A program made the position numbers and the translations under genes. Positions 1-13,900 of a DNA stretch of 64,000 bases are shown piece by piece. Numbering within the stretch: the stretch's first letter is position 1; each line of letters starts with the position of its first letter. The notes beneath the pieces were generated by a model. That model was given only the letters and a program-made list of their open reading frames with translations, made no database searches and was not told the origin of the DNA. The stretch is from Rhynchonema sp. JSB1_4 (lineage: Eukaryota; Nematoda; Chromadorea; Monhysterida; Xyalidae), in assembly GCA_030248065.1 (NCBI GenBank), contig JASAMV010007225.1:61254-125253 (forward strand), read 5' to 3'.

Positions 1-2415
1 ACAGTCACTACGGGCTTATATTCATGTGGTCAACGCACGTTGTCAATGCCGGTAGTCAACGCAGTCTGATGTCATTGCATTTTTCGTAAATGTATAGGCC
101 GTCATTTGAGGCCATGCTTTGGCTTGTTTGCGTTGACGACTGAACAATTAGCCCGCAGTTACCAACTAAGTCACGAACGACTCGTGTGTGTGTGTGCCCT
201 AAACCGTCGCTTGAACCTCGTCCCTATTTATGTTGACCCCTGAATCTGGCTTGGTTACAGTGAATTCTAGACGACACAACAACCGGACATTGAATCGCCG
301 CCGTTTCCCAAACCCGAATGAAACATCAGCCAAACATCGCATCACCCCAACTGCTACCGTTTTTCGTTATGTAAAACCAAAGTTGTTCATTTTCAAAACC
401 TTTCCCGTTCGTTTGTGCGCTGCAAGCGCTTTGTCTTGTCTCGATTTCAACATTAGGCAAAGCATTGGTCGGTGTTTGAAAAACAATATACTCATTGGTG
501 GTATACAAATGAGTTTCATTTCAAAATTTGCAAGTTGTTCTGTTATATTTGTGCGTCTTCATTACCATGTGATCATTTAGTTTCTTGGTCATTTTATTGT
601 TATTTCAATCGTTGCATTTTTTTATTTAATTTATTATTTCAACCCGCTTCTGGCCATGACTAACAAACGCGCCCCAAATATGCTTCCTCCTTACGCCAAA
701 GGTCCATGTCTGAATGTTTGTTTCTCTTTCAAGCAATCCTTTGCTGGTTTTGAATGATTGCCAGAATATTTGGTCCACTGACGCTTTATACTGCATGACG
801 CGCCATGACAATTTTGTTGACAATGTTTTTATGTAATTCAGAAAATCTTCAAGCCAAACTATAGTTGACCTTCATCCATGACACCGTATTGCAGCATCTG
901 AGCGGGGCGCCAGAGTCGAAAAAGCCAAAAACCGAATAAATGCACCCCCGCGTATCTCAACATCAAGCGCTTTTTACTGCTGGGAATTTTAATAAACTTT
1001 ATATAATATTTACAATTTATTGTTCCTTCCAAGGCTTGGTTCTCAACCGTTTTCGCATACAGTGTACACCCCCGATACTTGTGCTCTTACAGAGATCAAA
1101 TTTGTTATAACTATTGCTACACGTGTTGATTTATCGCGCCTATTTTGTGAACAATCATTGACTATGAATGCATATGTTATTTCAATCATCCATGTCAAGC
1201 TGCTATTTGATGTTTCATGCTAAATCGTTATGGTTCGTTTCTGTACCTAGTCAAAGCGAGTAACAAAAACGTGAAAAAAACCTGTTCATTATTCTGTAAA
1301 CTGAACGGCATATGAAATACTTTGCTTTTCTGTGTCTACTGCTGCTGATCACTGTTGTTCGCATTGGCATTGTCAATGAATGTAAACTTGCCCAAAAATA
1401 TTGTGTCGAATAAACTGAAACGCAAAAACCACGGGCTTTGACTGGAAAGTCACTTTTTTACACAATTCACTTGCACGAACGGGTCCATAGTGAACCAACA
1501 AACAGTGAAACATTCCACTCTGTACAGTAACATTACGCACACAACAACGCACGGGTGATTCATGAATTGTTTGTGATCCCCAAAATTCGACAATCGACTA
1601 TTATGCAACATTGTATATTTACAGAGAAGTAGCGACATAGCGCTGAAAATTCAGAATATTTATGTCGCGCGTATAAGAAGCGGCGAATCAACCTTTGTGT
1701 GACCACACGGGAGCCCACGATCCAACGAGCGACACCAAAATACTCGAAATTACAGCCGAAAACGTCAGCCCAAACAGTGCCAATTCCACTACGCAATTTA
1801 TATAACACGACATTCGAGCGACTACATAGAGCGCCTAGAATCATAGAGAACGAAAGCAAAAGCCAAGAAGTCATCGGTGTAATGTAAAAGTTGATTGAAG
1901 CCGTATAGTTTAGTACAATAGTTGAATCAGACCTAGAACCAGCCGAAAGCAACAGGAGAAATTGAAATGCGACTACAATACGGTACACCGTAAGCACACG
2001 CGGTCAGAAAACGCTGTGTCCCAAATTGTGGAACAGGTTCGCTAAGTACATTCGTAAATTCAGTCAACAATCATTAAAGCAGACAATACCTCGAAATTTC
2101 ACTCGCTACAAAAACAAATGTACACAAGATACGCCAATTTTGAAGTCAAACTTAACGCAAATAGGCTCATAAAAATTATACAAGGACAAAAGATAGTCGG
2201 AAAGATGGTGGTGTAAAAACGAAAAAAGCACACTCGCCCAGTGGCACAACGTTTGATTCAAACAATTTTCAGAAAATACAGACGTCAGACGAAATGAAAG
2301 TCGTGTGTGATTTTGTGTGCAACAGAATAACGTAACAAAATTACAGATCAAAATGTAACAAAAACAATAGCACAACGGAATAATAGTTGATTCGTTGATG
2401 TCTCTTTCGTGCGTG
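1..2415. other. Region downstream of SPPL3, no gene recognised
   Basis: This stretch lies 3' of the SPPL3 stop codon at 2416 and presumably includes its 3' UTR. I see no exon with conserved motifs, no tRNA and no transposon ends. An open frame on the minus strand (1560-1997) begins with a hydrophobic run, but it has no ATG at that point and matches no family I know, so I do not call it. A minus-strand AATAAA lies at 1016-1021, about 1.4 kb past the stop, too far to assign with confidence. Confidence 0.4.
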
Positions 2416-5400
2416 TCAGATTGTTTGAAGCTTATTGGCGGGCGTGTACAGAAACGGTTCGTTCCACATTCGCCGGAGATCACCCTGCAAGATCAGGATG
2501 GTGTGAAACATCACCCGATAAGCAAATACCAATCGAGCGAACTGGAAGACTGGTCCCGGAAAACACCTAACCATTTTACTGGAACACAGTTTACTGGAAG
2601 TTTGACACCATGTTTTCTCATGCCTTTGTCCGACAGGATTCAGATGTTAGTTAGCCTTTCTCGCCTTGTCTTGGCCTCATAAAATACTGTCGCAGAACGA
2701 CGTGTGAGAATCCATCCAAAATTCTTCAAGCCCAAGTTTATCCTCGTTAAAAAAAGTCAACGCCACAGACACTGCTGAGAGACCACTGTGGCACTAATAT
2801 TGCTGTCGCGACGAGTATTTCCGGTCCAATAGACCAACCTTCAGATACGCCATAATCATCAACGGAAGTAGAGTAAACGGCACCAAATAAAGCAGCGCCG
2901 GTTGAGCAGCTTTGAACACCTCAGCCGAAACCGTGGCTGTGACCAAACCTGTAATGAAACATCGCAGAATGAAGAGTACGGGATTCCCGCCAAGAAATAT
3001 AAATGAGATAATCGACAAACGGGAGCTAATGTACACATGTCCGAAGAGCAGCCAGGCTTCAGAATCTGTTAGATCATCATTCAGAATCAGAATTAACAAA
3101 ATGCAACACACGATTTAGAAACGCCAATCTGCGGTTCACCTTAAAATTTTTTTTGTAAATCATTTTTTTAGCGTATTCGACGACCGCCCAAAATGTCACC
3201 GTATTCTTATACCCTGACATTAAAAAATCTTATAGGTTTGGGGTTTGGTATTGTGTTCTAGGGAGTGCTGTCGTCAGATCTGTAATTGTACGAAAGAGCC
3301 AAGCGAAAACAAACAGAGAACAGCCAAACGCACCGAGAAAATAGCCGATGAGGCTGCAGTGAAAGTAGGTCATTCGTTGCAGATTCGTGATCGGCGCGGG
3401 CGGTTGTGTGCCGGCCTCGCTGGCAAACTGCGCCCGTTTGTGCGCATCGTAGCGCATCACGAAGCACAACAGCAGACCCGGCATTACCTGGGGGTGTGGG
3501 GTGGATGGATGGACAAGTTTAATCAGGCTGGTTGGTTACAGTGTGGACCGACGGACGGACACTTCCGTGGAGCTCGGTTTGAGCAAAGAAAAGCAAACGG
3601 ATCTAAAGAACCACGCCCAAGTTGACGTCAGTGTTGCACTACTTGAAGGAGCTTGGAGGAACTGCCTGGTGGCTGGGTCGAGCTACAAAATGACAAAAAG
3701 CGTTTTTTATGGGTGTTTTTTTGACAAAAATTTTGACCGTAATGCCCCCGGCTGCTAGCTAACTCGAGCCTGACCAACTGCAGCAGCACCGCTTGGTGTT
3801 TCTGACAATGATAAAACAGGCGTTACCCGAGTTAGCCAAATCAAAAGGTATTGTTTCGGCTGAACACTATATTTGCAAGTGAAAAAACCGTTTTTCCTAA
3901 AAAAACGAAAAAAATCGTTTTTTTTCAGAGGCCAAAATAACGAACCGATATTTTTCCGGGCACTGGTGGAAAAATATCGGAAATTTTCGGGAAAATTTCC
4001 ATATTTTCCAAAAAAACTTGGACAGTTGCGAGGGCAGTTTCTCAAATCCTTCAAAAACACCATTTTTTGTGTCTTTGGTCGACTTATCCAGCATGACTTT
4101 TCGTCACGAAGCAATTTTACCACATTTTGCCCAAATGTACCGCATTTTAACAGGCGACCAACTCTTGGCCTGGAAAAATATCGAAACAAAACGTTTTTTT
4201 TTCAGTAAATATATTTTTCCGAAAAAATTGCAACTGTGCTGAACACCTTACAATTGAATTTATGGTCAAGATGAGAGGATGTTTCAAGCACTAGTCAAAC
4301 AAGCCCAACAGACAGAAATAATAAACCAATCAAAGTCAACGTACAATGTCGCCGAGTCCAAGCATGGTCATACGGCCAGAGCTGTGCGAGCTCGGGAACA
4401 CCAATTTACCGGGTAAGGACAATTTCGGCGGTTCTTTGAACATGCCGACTAAATGCAGTTTCTTCGCCATTGTACCCACCTGAAAATAGTGATAGCAAAA
4501 ATTGTAGTGGTATATACCTGATTGCGGACGTATTCCTCTGGTCTGGTCATACAACCAAAAAAAAATGCAATCAAAATTTATGCAGGCCAGCCTCGGCTTT
4601 CCAAGTTTTCACATGGTCGCTGAGAGTTGGGCAGTGCGAAGAATTAGAGAACCCAAAGACTGCCATCATATCAAATTTTCAAAAAAAAAACAAACTAAAA
4701 AACATCGACTAACGGGGTTGTCAGCGGGTCTGGTGGCGACGCGTACCATGACGTTGGCGTTGAATATATAGGACGAGAAGAACACCCAGAAAATATCATA
4801 GAGCAACAATCCTGAGAGCAGCACGGTCGACACCTTCAGGCTCGGCAGTCGCACCAGCGCAATGAACGCCACGCACAGACCCATGCCTAGCGCTGCAAAG
4901 GCATCATGTTTTTCTAACTTAATTATTTATTATTATATTTATGACTTCGCTCGGTCGCGAGCATCAACAAACATCAGTATAGTCCCAGATAATAGCCATA
5001 CACATATCAAGAATCGAAGGCCCAGACAGCTCTGGGATTAGCACAACTACAACGTGCCCTTTTCATTATCTAATGAAAAATAAAACGGTATTATGTTCCA
5101 AATCTGTCGTTAATGTCCCAAATTACGACTCTACATAGCATCAGCTATTGTGTGTGAAAGGTGACCGAAACTATAGAGGGTAGACTATTGCCAAAAAAGG
5201 TTTGCCCTGTTCAGCATATCGTGTCACCACAAAGAAAACAAAAACGCTGATCGTAGGCAGTGATGCAGTTGGTCCGGATGGTAGACCAGGGTTTATTTTT
5301 TCAAAATGGGCTAGTAGCAAGAAGCTGTTAAAATTGAAAATTTAGCAGCTTTTTTGCCACTGAAAGGTAAATTTACTAGCTTTTTTGGCCAAAATACAAA

Positions 5401-8400
5401 ATTTAGTAGCTTTTAGGCTACTAAATTTGAAAATTTACTAGCTTTTCAAAAAATTTAGTAGCTAAAAAGCTACTAAATTTGGTTAAAAAAATCCATGTGG
5501 TAGACATAGGGTGATATTTTCGAAACGGTGTAAAGGTGAGTTGGGTGTAAAGGTCGGTGTAAGCTCAATCGAAAGCTCGGTCGGTGTCAGCTCGGTGTAA
5601 ACATGAAACATTGCCTGCTGTTAACGTGGAATGTTTCATGTTTACACCGAGCTGACACCGACCGAGCTTTCGACCGAGCTTACACCGACCTTTACACCCA
5701 ACTGAGCTTTACACCGTTTCGAAAATGCCACTCATAGATAGCTGGAGGTGTCCAGCTCGGTAGACACAGATAGCTGACCGTGTTCGCCGATTTGGGGGTA
5801 TTGGTCCACAGGTAAGATTAGGGGCATAAAATAAATGAAAATTATGCTAAAAAGGCATTAAACAGGATAATTTTCAGCATTACAGTAAAAATTTCAGAAA
5901 ACGTGAATATTTTGGACCACGAAATGGCCATTTTGGCACTAAAATCAACACTTTTTGGTTGATGTCCGAACATGGTAGACATAAACTGGGCTTGAGGGGT
6001 GGGTATAGACTGTTTTCGGCAGACATCCGTAGATAGGTGACCAAGGTTTGGGGGTATTATCCACCCCACCCCCCATACCCCGCCCAACTACATCACTGAT
6101 CGTAGACCAATACACCGACCGTCCATAAGTAGCCAATGGCCGGTGAGCACCCAGAGTGTGACGAGCGAGAATGCGAGTATGAACGAGAGCAGTTCAGCGC
6201 CGGTATAGCGCCCGAAGAAACCGAATGAGATCCTGCGAACGTTTGGCAAAATAATTATGAACACACACGAGCTGGAAAGACACGAATTTGAACAAAATGC
6301 GCATTTCTTCCGGTTGGCAGACGGACTGTACAGTATATGTACACTATTTGATTCTCTTGGCAAAGCCAAAGTGCTTTTCGCGTCCGTAGGTATTAGTAAG
6401 TAGGATTGGCGGGCTTCGGCAAGTTTCGGTGAAAAAAAGCTGATTCTCAACTGCTCGCAAACAAAAATGTTAGATAAAAATGCCCCAAATAACAAACAAC
6501 AACCAACTTGTGCCCGTCTGAGCAGGGTCGCATCAGGTATTGACACATGGGCAGAAGGAGAAAGGCAAATGCAACGGTGGCCACAACTGAAAATGGAATA
6601 AAAAGGTCAATTTGGTGCATCAATTGGCCAGGTTTCTTCAACGATAATGACAGCAAGTAGAAGCTTTGTTTTTCGCACGGGGTGTCCTAAAAGTATCTTC
6701 CCCATCATCATCATCCTACCTAAGGGATGCGAGAGCATTGTGTGACTGTTGTATTTAGCAAATTATTGAAAAAAATAATTTGGAGTCCTGTCTACGCCCA
6801 GGTTTCGCGGGGTATTCGAGACCATCGGCGTGACGTTGTGCCCCCGCTCGTCAGCCGAATAGCAAACCGATTGGCGAGAAAAAAGAAACGCCAAGAAACG
6901 GCATTGTCATACAAATGTTTCGCGGTTTGCACAAAGCGTCGAAGAACAAAAACAACGTTGATGGGGGAGCCAGATCCGTATTATTTGTCCCAAAGCACTC
7001 ACAAAACACGACCCAAACAGCAATGGCAAACTCTCTCCCCGTCCACGGATGTGGCATCCGCGTAAAAGTTGATAGGGCCCATGGCCTTTGGTCAGCGTCA
7101 AAGGTGATCGGGGATCTTCCAACTCAATCAATCAATCATTCAATCAATTGGTCAAGTAAATCGAACTTCGAATCACTTCGAACCAGACATGTCACCATCA
7201 CCAAGTTTGAGACCGGCCAAAGACTAACCCAATAAATCAAACTGTTCATTCTTATTGAGTTTAAGGTGGAGTTATACTTGTCCATTTTGGGCTTGTAGAC
7301 AACGAGGACAAATTTTAGTTTGTATCCTATTTTGTGAAAGCGTTGGAGCACTATTTTTTAATCATATTTTGTGAGAGCGTTGGAGCACTGTAAAAGTTGT
7401 TCATTTGGTGCAGGGGGAACAACTTTCACGCTGGTCGAAATCAGTGATCCAACCCTATCACAAATATGATTCAAGCAAAATTTTGTCCTCATTGTCTACC
7501 AGCCCAAAATGGACAAGTATAACTGCAGCTTTAGGTGCGCACCCGCCGTGAGTTTCAGCTCTAGCAGCCACTGGCAGCAATCACTACCATTTTGACGTTT
7601 TAGTCGGAACGTCTTTTTTGGCACTTGAAAGTTGAAACCCGAAAAAATGGCCGATGGGAGGCACCTACAGTTTAATTTGCGATAAAAAACATCCAACCTC
7701 AACATCGGATCAAACATCCAATCAAAGAAGAGTAACGTACTTGCTGTACACATGGCAAACACCGTCTGCAGAGAATCAAAGAAGAAGAACATAATGAGTA
7801 GCGACACACTGGCACCGATCGGCAGGAACATTGCTTGCGTCGAATCGATTGTTTGAACGTCTGCAACACACACGCCAAGGAATTTGGATGGATCTTCGAT
7901 GGTTGAACAGTGAATGTCGTCGCAGGTGTTCGTGACGCGGACACCATGCGCGTGTTTTTGGTTGCCCGTTTCTGCATTCGCAGCCTGGTCAGTTCGCCGC
8001 CAGAGCGAATTCATGAGCTACGCATTGGCCACATGGTTCTTTTTTCAAAATGGGCCAGTGGTCCATTGGGGGCTCATTTGCCAAAAATTTAGTGGGTAAT
8101 TTGGTAGCTCATGCTTACCAAGTACCGGCTCCCTGGAATTCTAGTGGCTCATTTGTGGCCTATTTGTCAAAATCTTGTGGCTCATTCAAAATTTTAGTAG
8201 CCCAATGAGCCACTATTAGTGACAAAAAACCCTGATTGGCCCAATAGGAGATAGTGAAAAAGGGGTTGCCTGGAGAAACAAGGCGAACACTCACTTGACG
8301 CGGCGTCGTTCGTCGCAGCACCATTGCCGTTGCCTTTGTCTTTCTCGCGCGACTGCGCCTCCTGTTCGATGTTGAGCGATCTGCGAGCGAAATGATAAAA

Positions 8401-11400
8401 TGTGATTTGTTATTTTATGACAAACAACGTTTCGTCTCTGCAGCTTTGTGAATAATTATGTTCGTTCATTTTCTCCAACTCGCCTTCGGGCGTTGCTTAC
8501 CGACGATTTCCGGTGTCGTCAAAAATATAATTTTACAATAACGACCACCGTTCCCATGCATTTGCTTGTCATCAGTCAATCAGTCAATTGCCAATCAACC
8601 AACACAATCGCAACAATAGACTGAATGATCATATCATATCAGCGCAATTAATCAAGGCTCGTACGAGTGCACAACGCACAGCACAACACAAAGCGTTTGC
8701 CCGTCCCCGGCGCCCGTCAATCTCTTTCATTCATCACCACCGCCACCACCGCCAGCAAGAAAAAAAATCACTTGTTGTCGTTGCATTTGCAACAGAGCAA
8801 GTACTACGCAAATGCACGATCACCAGTCAGCAGCAACCCCAGAATTTGATCAGTTCAAAGTCAACACTGCAACAGCAGCAAGCAGCACAGCAACAAGAAC
8901 AAGTAGCCACCAGAAAAACGAAAACACCAAATAGCCACGAATTTCGTTCTGTGTGTTGTCCTCGTCTTCAAAGTGCGCGCAATGTTGCGTTGAGAAGGGG
9001 CAAGCGAACAAACCGGCAGTATAAATCTACAGCTGCAGCCAACATGAACGTGCGAACAAACATAAAGATTACCCGCATTGCGCACTCAACAACCCGTCGG
9101 CATAGTCATTTAGTTTTTCAACTTGCCAATTCACCCATATGCAAACACAACGACCTGATACGCACGCCATTTGGCTGCGCAATCGGATTTGAATATTTTT
9201 TCTGCGCAGTTTCAGGTCGTAAATTGACCAGCAAAGACAGAGGCTCACTGATGCACACCACACAAAGGCCAGGCCCACAATTTTCGAGTCCGCTTTGTGT
9301 TCCGTCTGAGACGACTCGTTTTCTACTGTGCATGAACGCAAAAAAACCCAGCAATCACACTCAAACAGAGCGATCCAATATGGCAAAATGCAGCCTCCTC
9401 AATCTGCACACAAAGCCAGGCACGCACCAAGCACACTTGCTCATTCGTCATAACTCAAAGAATAATCAATTATTGATAAAAAAATTGACGTTCGCCGATC
9501 ATTATGGAGTGATAAAAGGATTATTAACTGAGCCCGTGATAGAAGAACGCACACACACAAAGGAGCGAGTGGCGAGGCGACGGGCAAATGACCCGAAAAA
9601 ATGCGACTCTCGAGTTCAGGACAACTATTTCACATTTGTGACGACATGATACGAACGTATGATAATGATATATCCTGAATGCTATTGACACGCGCATCCG
9701 CTTGGACGACGTAACAATTCTTTGCACCGCGTAATATAAAGGGCCGGTTCAGGTCTGCAGCGGGACGGCACCTTCGCACGCTCGCAGAAAGTTTCATGAT
9801 CGCTTCACCCCAAAACTTGGGTGTCGTCACACGCGCCACAGTAGTTCACACATTGTGACACAGGTGCCCAGGCATAATCCCCGTGCATAATAATCGCATA
9901 AAGGCATAATAATCGTGCATTGTATTTTCACGATTCACGTGCATGTATTCATGGAGGCAGAGGCAGACAACATTTCCCTCTCAGATTTTACTGACATTTT
10001 CAATGAAACAATACGAGTGATTCACAATATCCCGTCAGCAGAAAAAGGTCGAGACCCGGAATTATTATTACATCACCAGCAGCACAGCACATAATTCCAA
10101 ATTCGTACGTATGATCCTATAATCGATCACATGCATCACACATTGGGGATGAAGACCAAATAGCGAATGTATAAAACACAATCCGTGCATGTATCTATTT
10201 ATGTTCAATCATGCGATGTCTGATATTATGCAAATCCCGGCAATGTTTAATATCTGCACTTTCACCACACCAGTGCGTGCCAAAGCACACCACATGTTTG
10301 AGTCAGATACGCAATCCCCGCATGAAGAGAGACTCTTACACCTTTTTAGGTGCGTCGATAATGGACACTTGGATGCAGACACCAACCACCGACCTATGTA
10401 CCTCTCTGAGCAAAAACACGATGACGAAACACTCAAGTGCTGCTGCAAATCGAGTGGATGCAAAAAACGCAACTTCCCTGTTTGTTCCACAGGCACACCA
10501 AACATACAAACAAGGACAAGCACTCGTTGCGGTGGTAAGCAAGTGCACAAGAAGTGCGCATGAATCAGTCTCACAACGATGCTCCGCGCACAATCAAGGA
10601 ACAGCAAGCAGCAGCAGCAGCAGCCGGTCGAAGTCAAGTCAGGCCCACTCGTGACGCGCCCGCTCTCCCGCTGATTCGTCCGACACCAGCTGCTTGCGCT
10701 GCACTTGGCGTAACGACACACACGGGCGCACAAAGTCACTCTGATAAAAATACGACCACGCGACGTGCCACATTGCGGCCGGGGATAATGACAGAATAAT
10801 CCACATATAGGCTACCACCACACGGTCATACTGGGTGAGCACGAAAAGTTGGCCATTGTTATTATGGGCACTTGAAACGGAAAAGCGTGCCACGCGCAAT
10901 GAAAACGAATAAGAAAATAAATAGCGCATTTTTTCACCTGAAGCTACCATAGACGATGAGTATAACGGCGACGCAGAAGGTCGATACTCGCGAGGTGTCG
11001 AGCAAGGCGTAGGCCCTGAAATAAAAAGGAACTACATTAGTATCAGAGCCATAATAACTGGACTGTGCTCTTCTGCGTTGTGCATTGAAACAGTCGAAGC
11101 GAAGAGATCGTTTGCTCCCCCCTGATGAACATTATTTGAGCAATCTTACCAATATTATTTGCAAAATATTTACAGTACAGCGTACAGTATCTAGCGCTTC
11201 GATTACTACGCGGACTTGATTGATCTACTACCTATTTTGTGCTGTAGTTTTTTCACCAAATATAGTTGGATAATTCTATTCGATTTGAGACAAGAAAAAC
11301 TACATACTACAACTAATACATGGTATGTTTTTTCCACTGCAAGGGCAAGGGTATGGCTGATTGCTACAAGATTGTTATTGCACGTGCGCGTGCGTTGTGG

Positions 11401-12310
11401 GAAACTCTTGTACACGACGCGTGAGCACAGTGACAGCAACCGAAACGGATGAATAAGTACAATTGTTGTGATTCAATTCGTTTTTTATGTGGGAAAAACC
11501 AGATTTCCGAAAATGAATGAGACATCGGGCGGGCTTGATTACTTTACTACCGCATCTTCAAGTGTTATTATTGTGTTTGTTACACGAAAATTTGTGTTTG
11601 TTACACGATTGATTGGATTGATCGATGGAATTATTATTTCATGTCATGTGAATGAGTACTTTTTGGGCGCAGCCATGGCAATGTTTTTGTGATGAAAGCG
11701 AGTGGCGCCAAACGAATTTTATGGCTGGCAGTGGCGGATTGATGTGCTCCAGCTTCGGAGCCATTTCGACAATAAACGTGAACGTGAAACTTCTCAAAAT
11801 AGCAGTCAGCCGAGACGATACGCGAAAGTGTGGTGACCATATGCAGCTAAGGAGAGAGAAAGATCACGGACATCAGGACAGATCACAGGACAAGTTAACA
11901 GAACTGAAAATTATGCATTAATCCTCGTCCTCGTCAAACGACAAATGTCGGGCTCAGAGGGCGCATATTGGGATCAGTCCATATTGTCAACAGTCCATAT
12001 TGTAACTTTGCTTCTATCACTAATTTATGTGCATGATTTTATGCGTCACTGAGAGCAATAAACCAAACCAACCATATGCAGCTAAACTTCGGCTCGAGGA
12101 GAGACATTTTTGTTATTGAAGAAAAAACAATACATATTTACTCCATCCACCCATTTCTGCAGGGCAACACAAAATCGCGCCACCAATCAATCAACTAATC
12201 AGTCACACCAACCAATAGTCGATCTCAGTATTGCCGGCGGCAGCAGTGGCGATCACATTGGCGGTCACGTGACCCGCAGCATCAACAACAACGTCACCGG
12301 CCGCATCCAT
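2416..12310 (-). CDS. SPPL3: Signal peptide peptidase-like 3 (intramembrane aspartyl protease)
   Basis: This is a GxGD-type intramembrane aspartyl protease. In animals SPPL3 sits in the Golgi and sheds glycosyltransferases by cutting their membrane anchors. The eleven coding exons (minus strand, 5' to 3') are 12310-12213, 11015-10938, 8380-8295, 7860-7741, 6586-6508, 6232-6120, 4892-4714, 4479-4345, 3487-3334, 2948-2839 and 2484-2416. Together they give 1221 nt, 406 aa plus stop, with all splice phases consistent (the human protein is 384 aa). The catalytic YD falls at residues 223-224 ([11 protein letters not shown]), GLGD at 292-295 and the PAL motif at 364-366 ([14 protein letters not shown]). 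The N-terminus up to DYW is poorly conserved, so exon 1 rests on its ATG, its phase and the SPPL3-like junction into WAYALLD. Introns are swollen by MITEs; one element ends 21 bp from the donor of the 6120-6232 exon. Family assignment is very secure; the exon 1 start is less so. Confidence 0.93.
5287..5497. mobile_element. Nested hAT-like MITE with TTTAGTAGC word
   Basis: It starts CAGGGTTTATTTTTTC and ends AAAAAAATCCATG. An exact 8-bp duplication TGGTAGAC flanks it (5279-5286 and 5498-5505). The interior repeats AGCTACTAAATTT and its complement. It inserted into a copy of the host element's own iterated word. A related element lies at 8032-8234. Confidence 0.8.
5509..5733. mobile_element. 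Palindromic PIF/Harbinger-like MITE, copy 1
   Basis: This is a nearly perfect inverted repeat with ends GGGTGATATTTTCG and its complement. The arms are built of GGTGTAAAGG / GCTCGGTCGG blocks around the centre CATGAAACATTGCC. A 3-bp duplication ATA flanks it, and removing the element restores the host word GTAGACATAGATAG. Three more copies are at 22985-23210, 57655-57868 and 61387-61595. The 3-bp TSD fits PIF/Harbinger, but no transposase is present. Confidence 0.75.
7265..7529. mobile_element. Foldback MITE, GGTGCAGTTATAC family, copy 1
   Basis: Long inverted arms begin GGTGGAGTTATACTTG and end with the complement ending CTGCAGC. Left flank TTAA and right flank TTTA suggest a decayed TTAA target duplication, as in piggyBac-type elements. 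The centre holds two direct copies of GTGAGAGCGTTGGAGCAC-like sequence. It lies in SPPL3 intron 4, and a related copy is at 41663-41903. Confidence 0.65.
8032..8234. mobile_element. hAT-like MITE with GGCTCATTTG word
   Basis: It begins CATGGTTCTTTTTTCAAAATGG and ends GACAAAAAACCCTG; the flanks ATTGGCCA and ATTGGCCC match at 7 of 8 positions. The interior repeats GTGGCTCATTTG and TTTAGTAGC-like words. It belongs with the element at 5287-5497 and sits in SPPL3 intron 3. Confidence 0.65.
8588..9649 (+). other. Long stop-free frame antisense to SPPL3 intron 2
   Basis: A 353-codon frame without stops runs on the plus strand inside the 2.6 kb intron between SPPL3 exons 2 and 3. The first codon is TTG; the first in-frame ATG is at 9044, leaving about 202 codons. 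The conceptual product is rich in Q, H, N, R and T and resembles no family I know. Neighbouring CA-rich sequence (10.2-10.7 kb) also has long open frames on both strands, so base composition may explain part of it. It may be a nested gene or chance; I favour chance. Confidence 0.2.
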
Positions 12311-13900
12311 GTTGTGGATTGGGAAAGGCGGGGGGGACGCACACGCAACTCAATTGGTTGTTCGTGCGTGTATGGTGTTGATTGATTGATTGCTAGTTAT
12401 CGAACGAGGTGAATATCATCGTGGCATGACCATCACATCACCACACTCTCACGCACGCAGTCGCAATCGTTGATTTTGTAATTATTATCGAATACACATA
12501 ATTACCACAACGAGCACCGTCGCATAATTGCTGCTGCTACTGCTGCTGTGTTTGATCACCAAACCGGCTGCTTTCCTTGCTCTCTGCCTGCAATGATAAT
12601 CAACAGTAGATAAAATGCAAGTTAGCGTCGCAACCATTTTGTGCAGCATGGTCATAATTATTATATTAACGAACAATGAACGTGACCTCCGCAGTTACAT
12701 AGGTGTCCTTCGCAATTAGTGCATGCGGAGATCAAAAGGGAAGATAAGAGAAAAAAATTAGATGGAAAACAATTTTGGCCTTGTGGAGGTTGTGTCGATG
12801 AAGCTACGCAATAATATATACTTGTGCAGCCACTGTACAAACTGGACAGGAGCAGTTTCTCGTTTGCTGCTGCATGCAGCTATAGTGTGCAAGCAATGTC
12901 ATTGCAACACAACAAAACAGGAGTGGAAACTGTTGTCAAAACGAACAACCGACACTGGCAGGCAGCATTGCAAACAACTTAGGTACCACACGCGCTGCAA
13001 CCAGAGGGGGCAATGAGAACGCGAACATGAACGAAAACTTGTTGCCGTTCAAGCATATTTGATAGTATGTTTGCGTTGCGCGCGCACACCAATTGGGTGG
13101 TAATATGTGGGTATGTTTCACACCTCAGCCCAGCTGCACAGGAAAACGTAAATGGGCGAATATTCGGGTCGGCTCGGTTCGATTAATGTGCTGTTGGGGG
13201 TATTTTACATAACCTCGAACGTAGGCCTGCTGCCTGCACAAAAATTAACAAGCCGTCCAAGGGACTTGTTTTGCGTGACGAAAAATTGTGCAATGAAATA
13301 AATACCACATGCACACGCATACATTACACTCGAAAAAAACATGCTGAACAACCCCCAGTACTATTGGGTGCTTAACAGTGCGCAATATAACGCAAGGCAG
13401 GCACATGTCTATTCAGACATTGGTTGCATTGAAATGCGTGACACCAGACGGGGGGGGGGTATATAACATACAAACAACACCGTGGGTTGATCAGTGTGGG
13501 TGAAATGTGAAAGGCAACTATAACTTGACAACAATAGACTTTTTTACATGCTTGATAAAGAATTTTTTTGCGAAAAATTTGTTGTGGTCTTGTTGAAAAC
13601 ATCCAGAGAACAGCCTGATAAAGAATGTGGTAACAAAGGTCTCGAAATGACAAGAAAGGGATGGATAGGACACCGATTCGTTTCGGTCAATTACTAAACA
13701 TGAGGGTGGGGTTCAAAAAATCTACAAGTAACGTGGTTTTCAACCTCAAGGTGGTTGCAAAAAAATAAGGGTCAATAACGCACTTTTTTGCAAATTTTGC
13801 CCGGTTTTTTTTTCAAGGAAATTTATTGGTGGCCGTCAAAAATCCCGACAAGTAAAAAAGTGCAATGGATAAAAATTTTGAAGTTGGCGTTCATGCAGTT
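12311..13900. other. Intergenic region upstream of SPPL3
   Basis: It presumably holds the SPPL3 5' UTR and promoter. I see CA/TG-rich and TGCTGC-rich stretches but no conserved exon or RNA gene. A piece resembling one arm of the 56281-56405 MITE (TTGCGAAAAATTTGTTGTGG) lies near 13568. Confidence 0.4.

Larger units (their letters stand above)
5258..6098. mobile_element. hAT-like MITE, CAGTGATG family (GTAGACATAGATAG word)
   Basis: The element begins CAGTGATGCAGTTGG and ends CAACTACATCACTG. The flanks are ATCGTAGG on the left and ATCGTAGA on the right, a 7/8 match to an 8-bp target duplication. It is a backbone sister of the element at 15588-15975 (shared GATTTGGGGGTATTGGTCCA) but carries a different iterated word. 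Two further elements are nested in it (5287-5497 and 5509-5733). It lies in SPPL3 intron 6 and is non-coding. Confidence 0.85.

Noticed and set aside
1560..1997. 145-codon minus-strand frame with a signal-peptide-like start
   Set aside because: It opens with GTG, has no matching family and no exon context.
10209..10739. Overlapping long frames on both strands in SPPL3 intron 2
   Set aside because: Frames open on both strands at once point to stop-poor composition rather than a gene.
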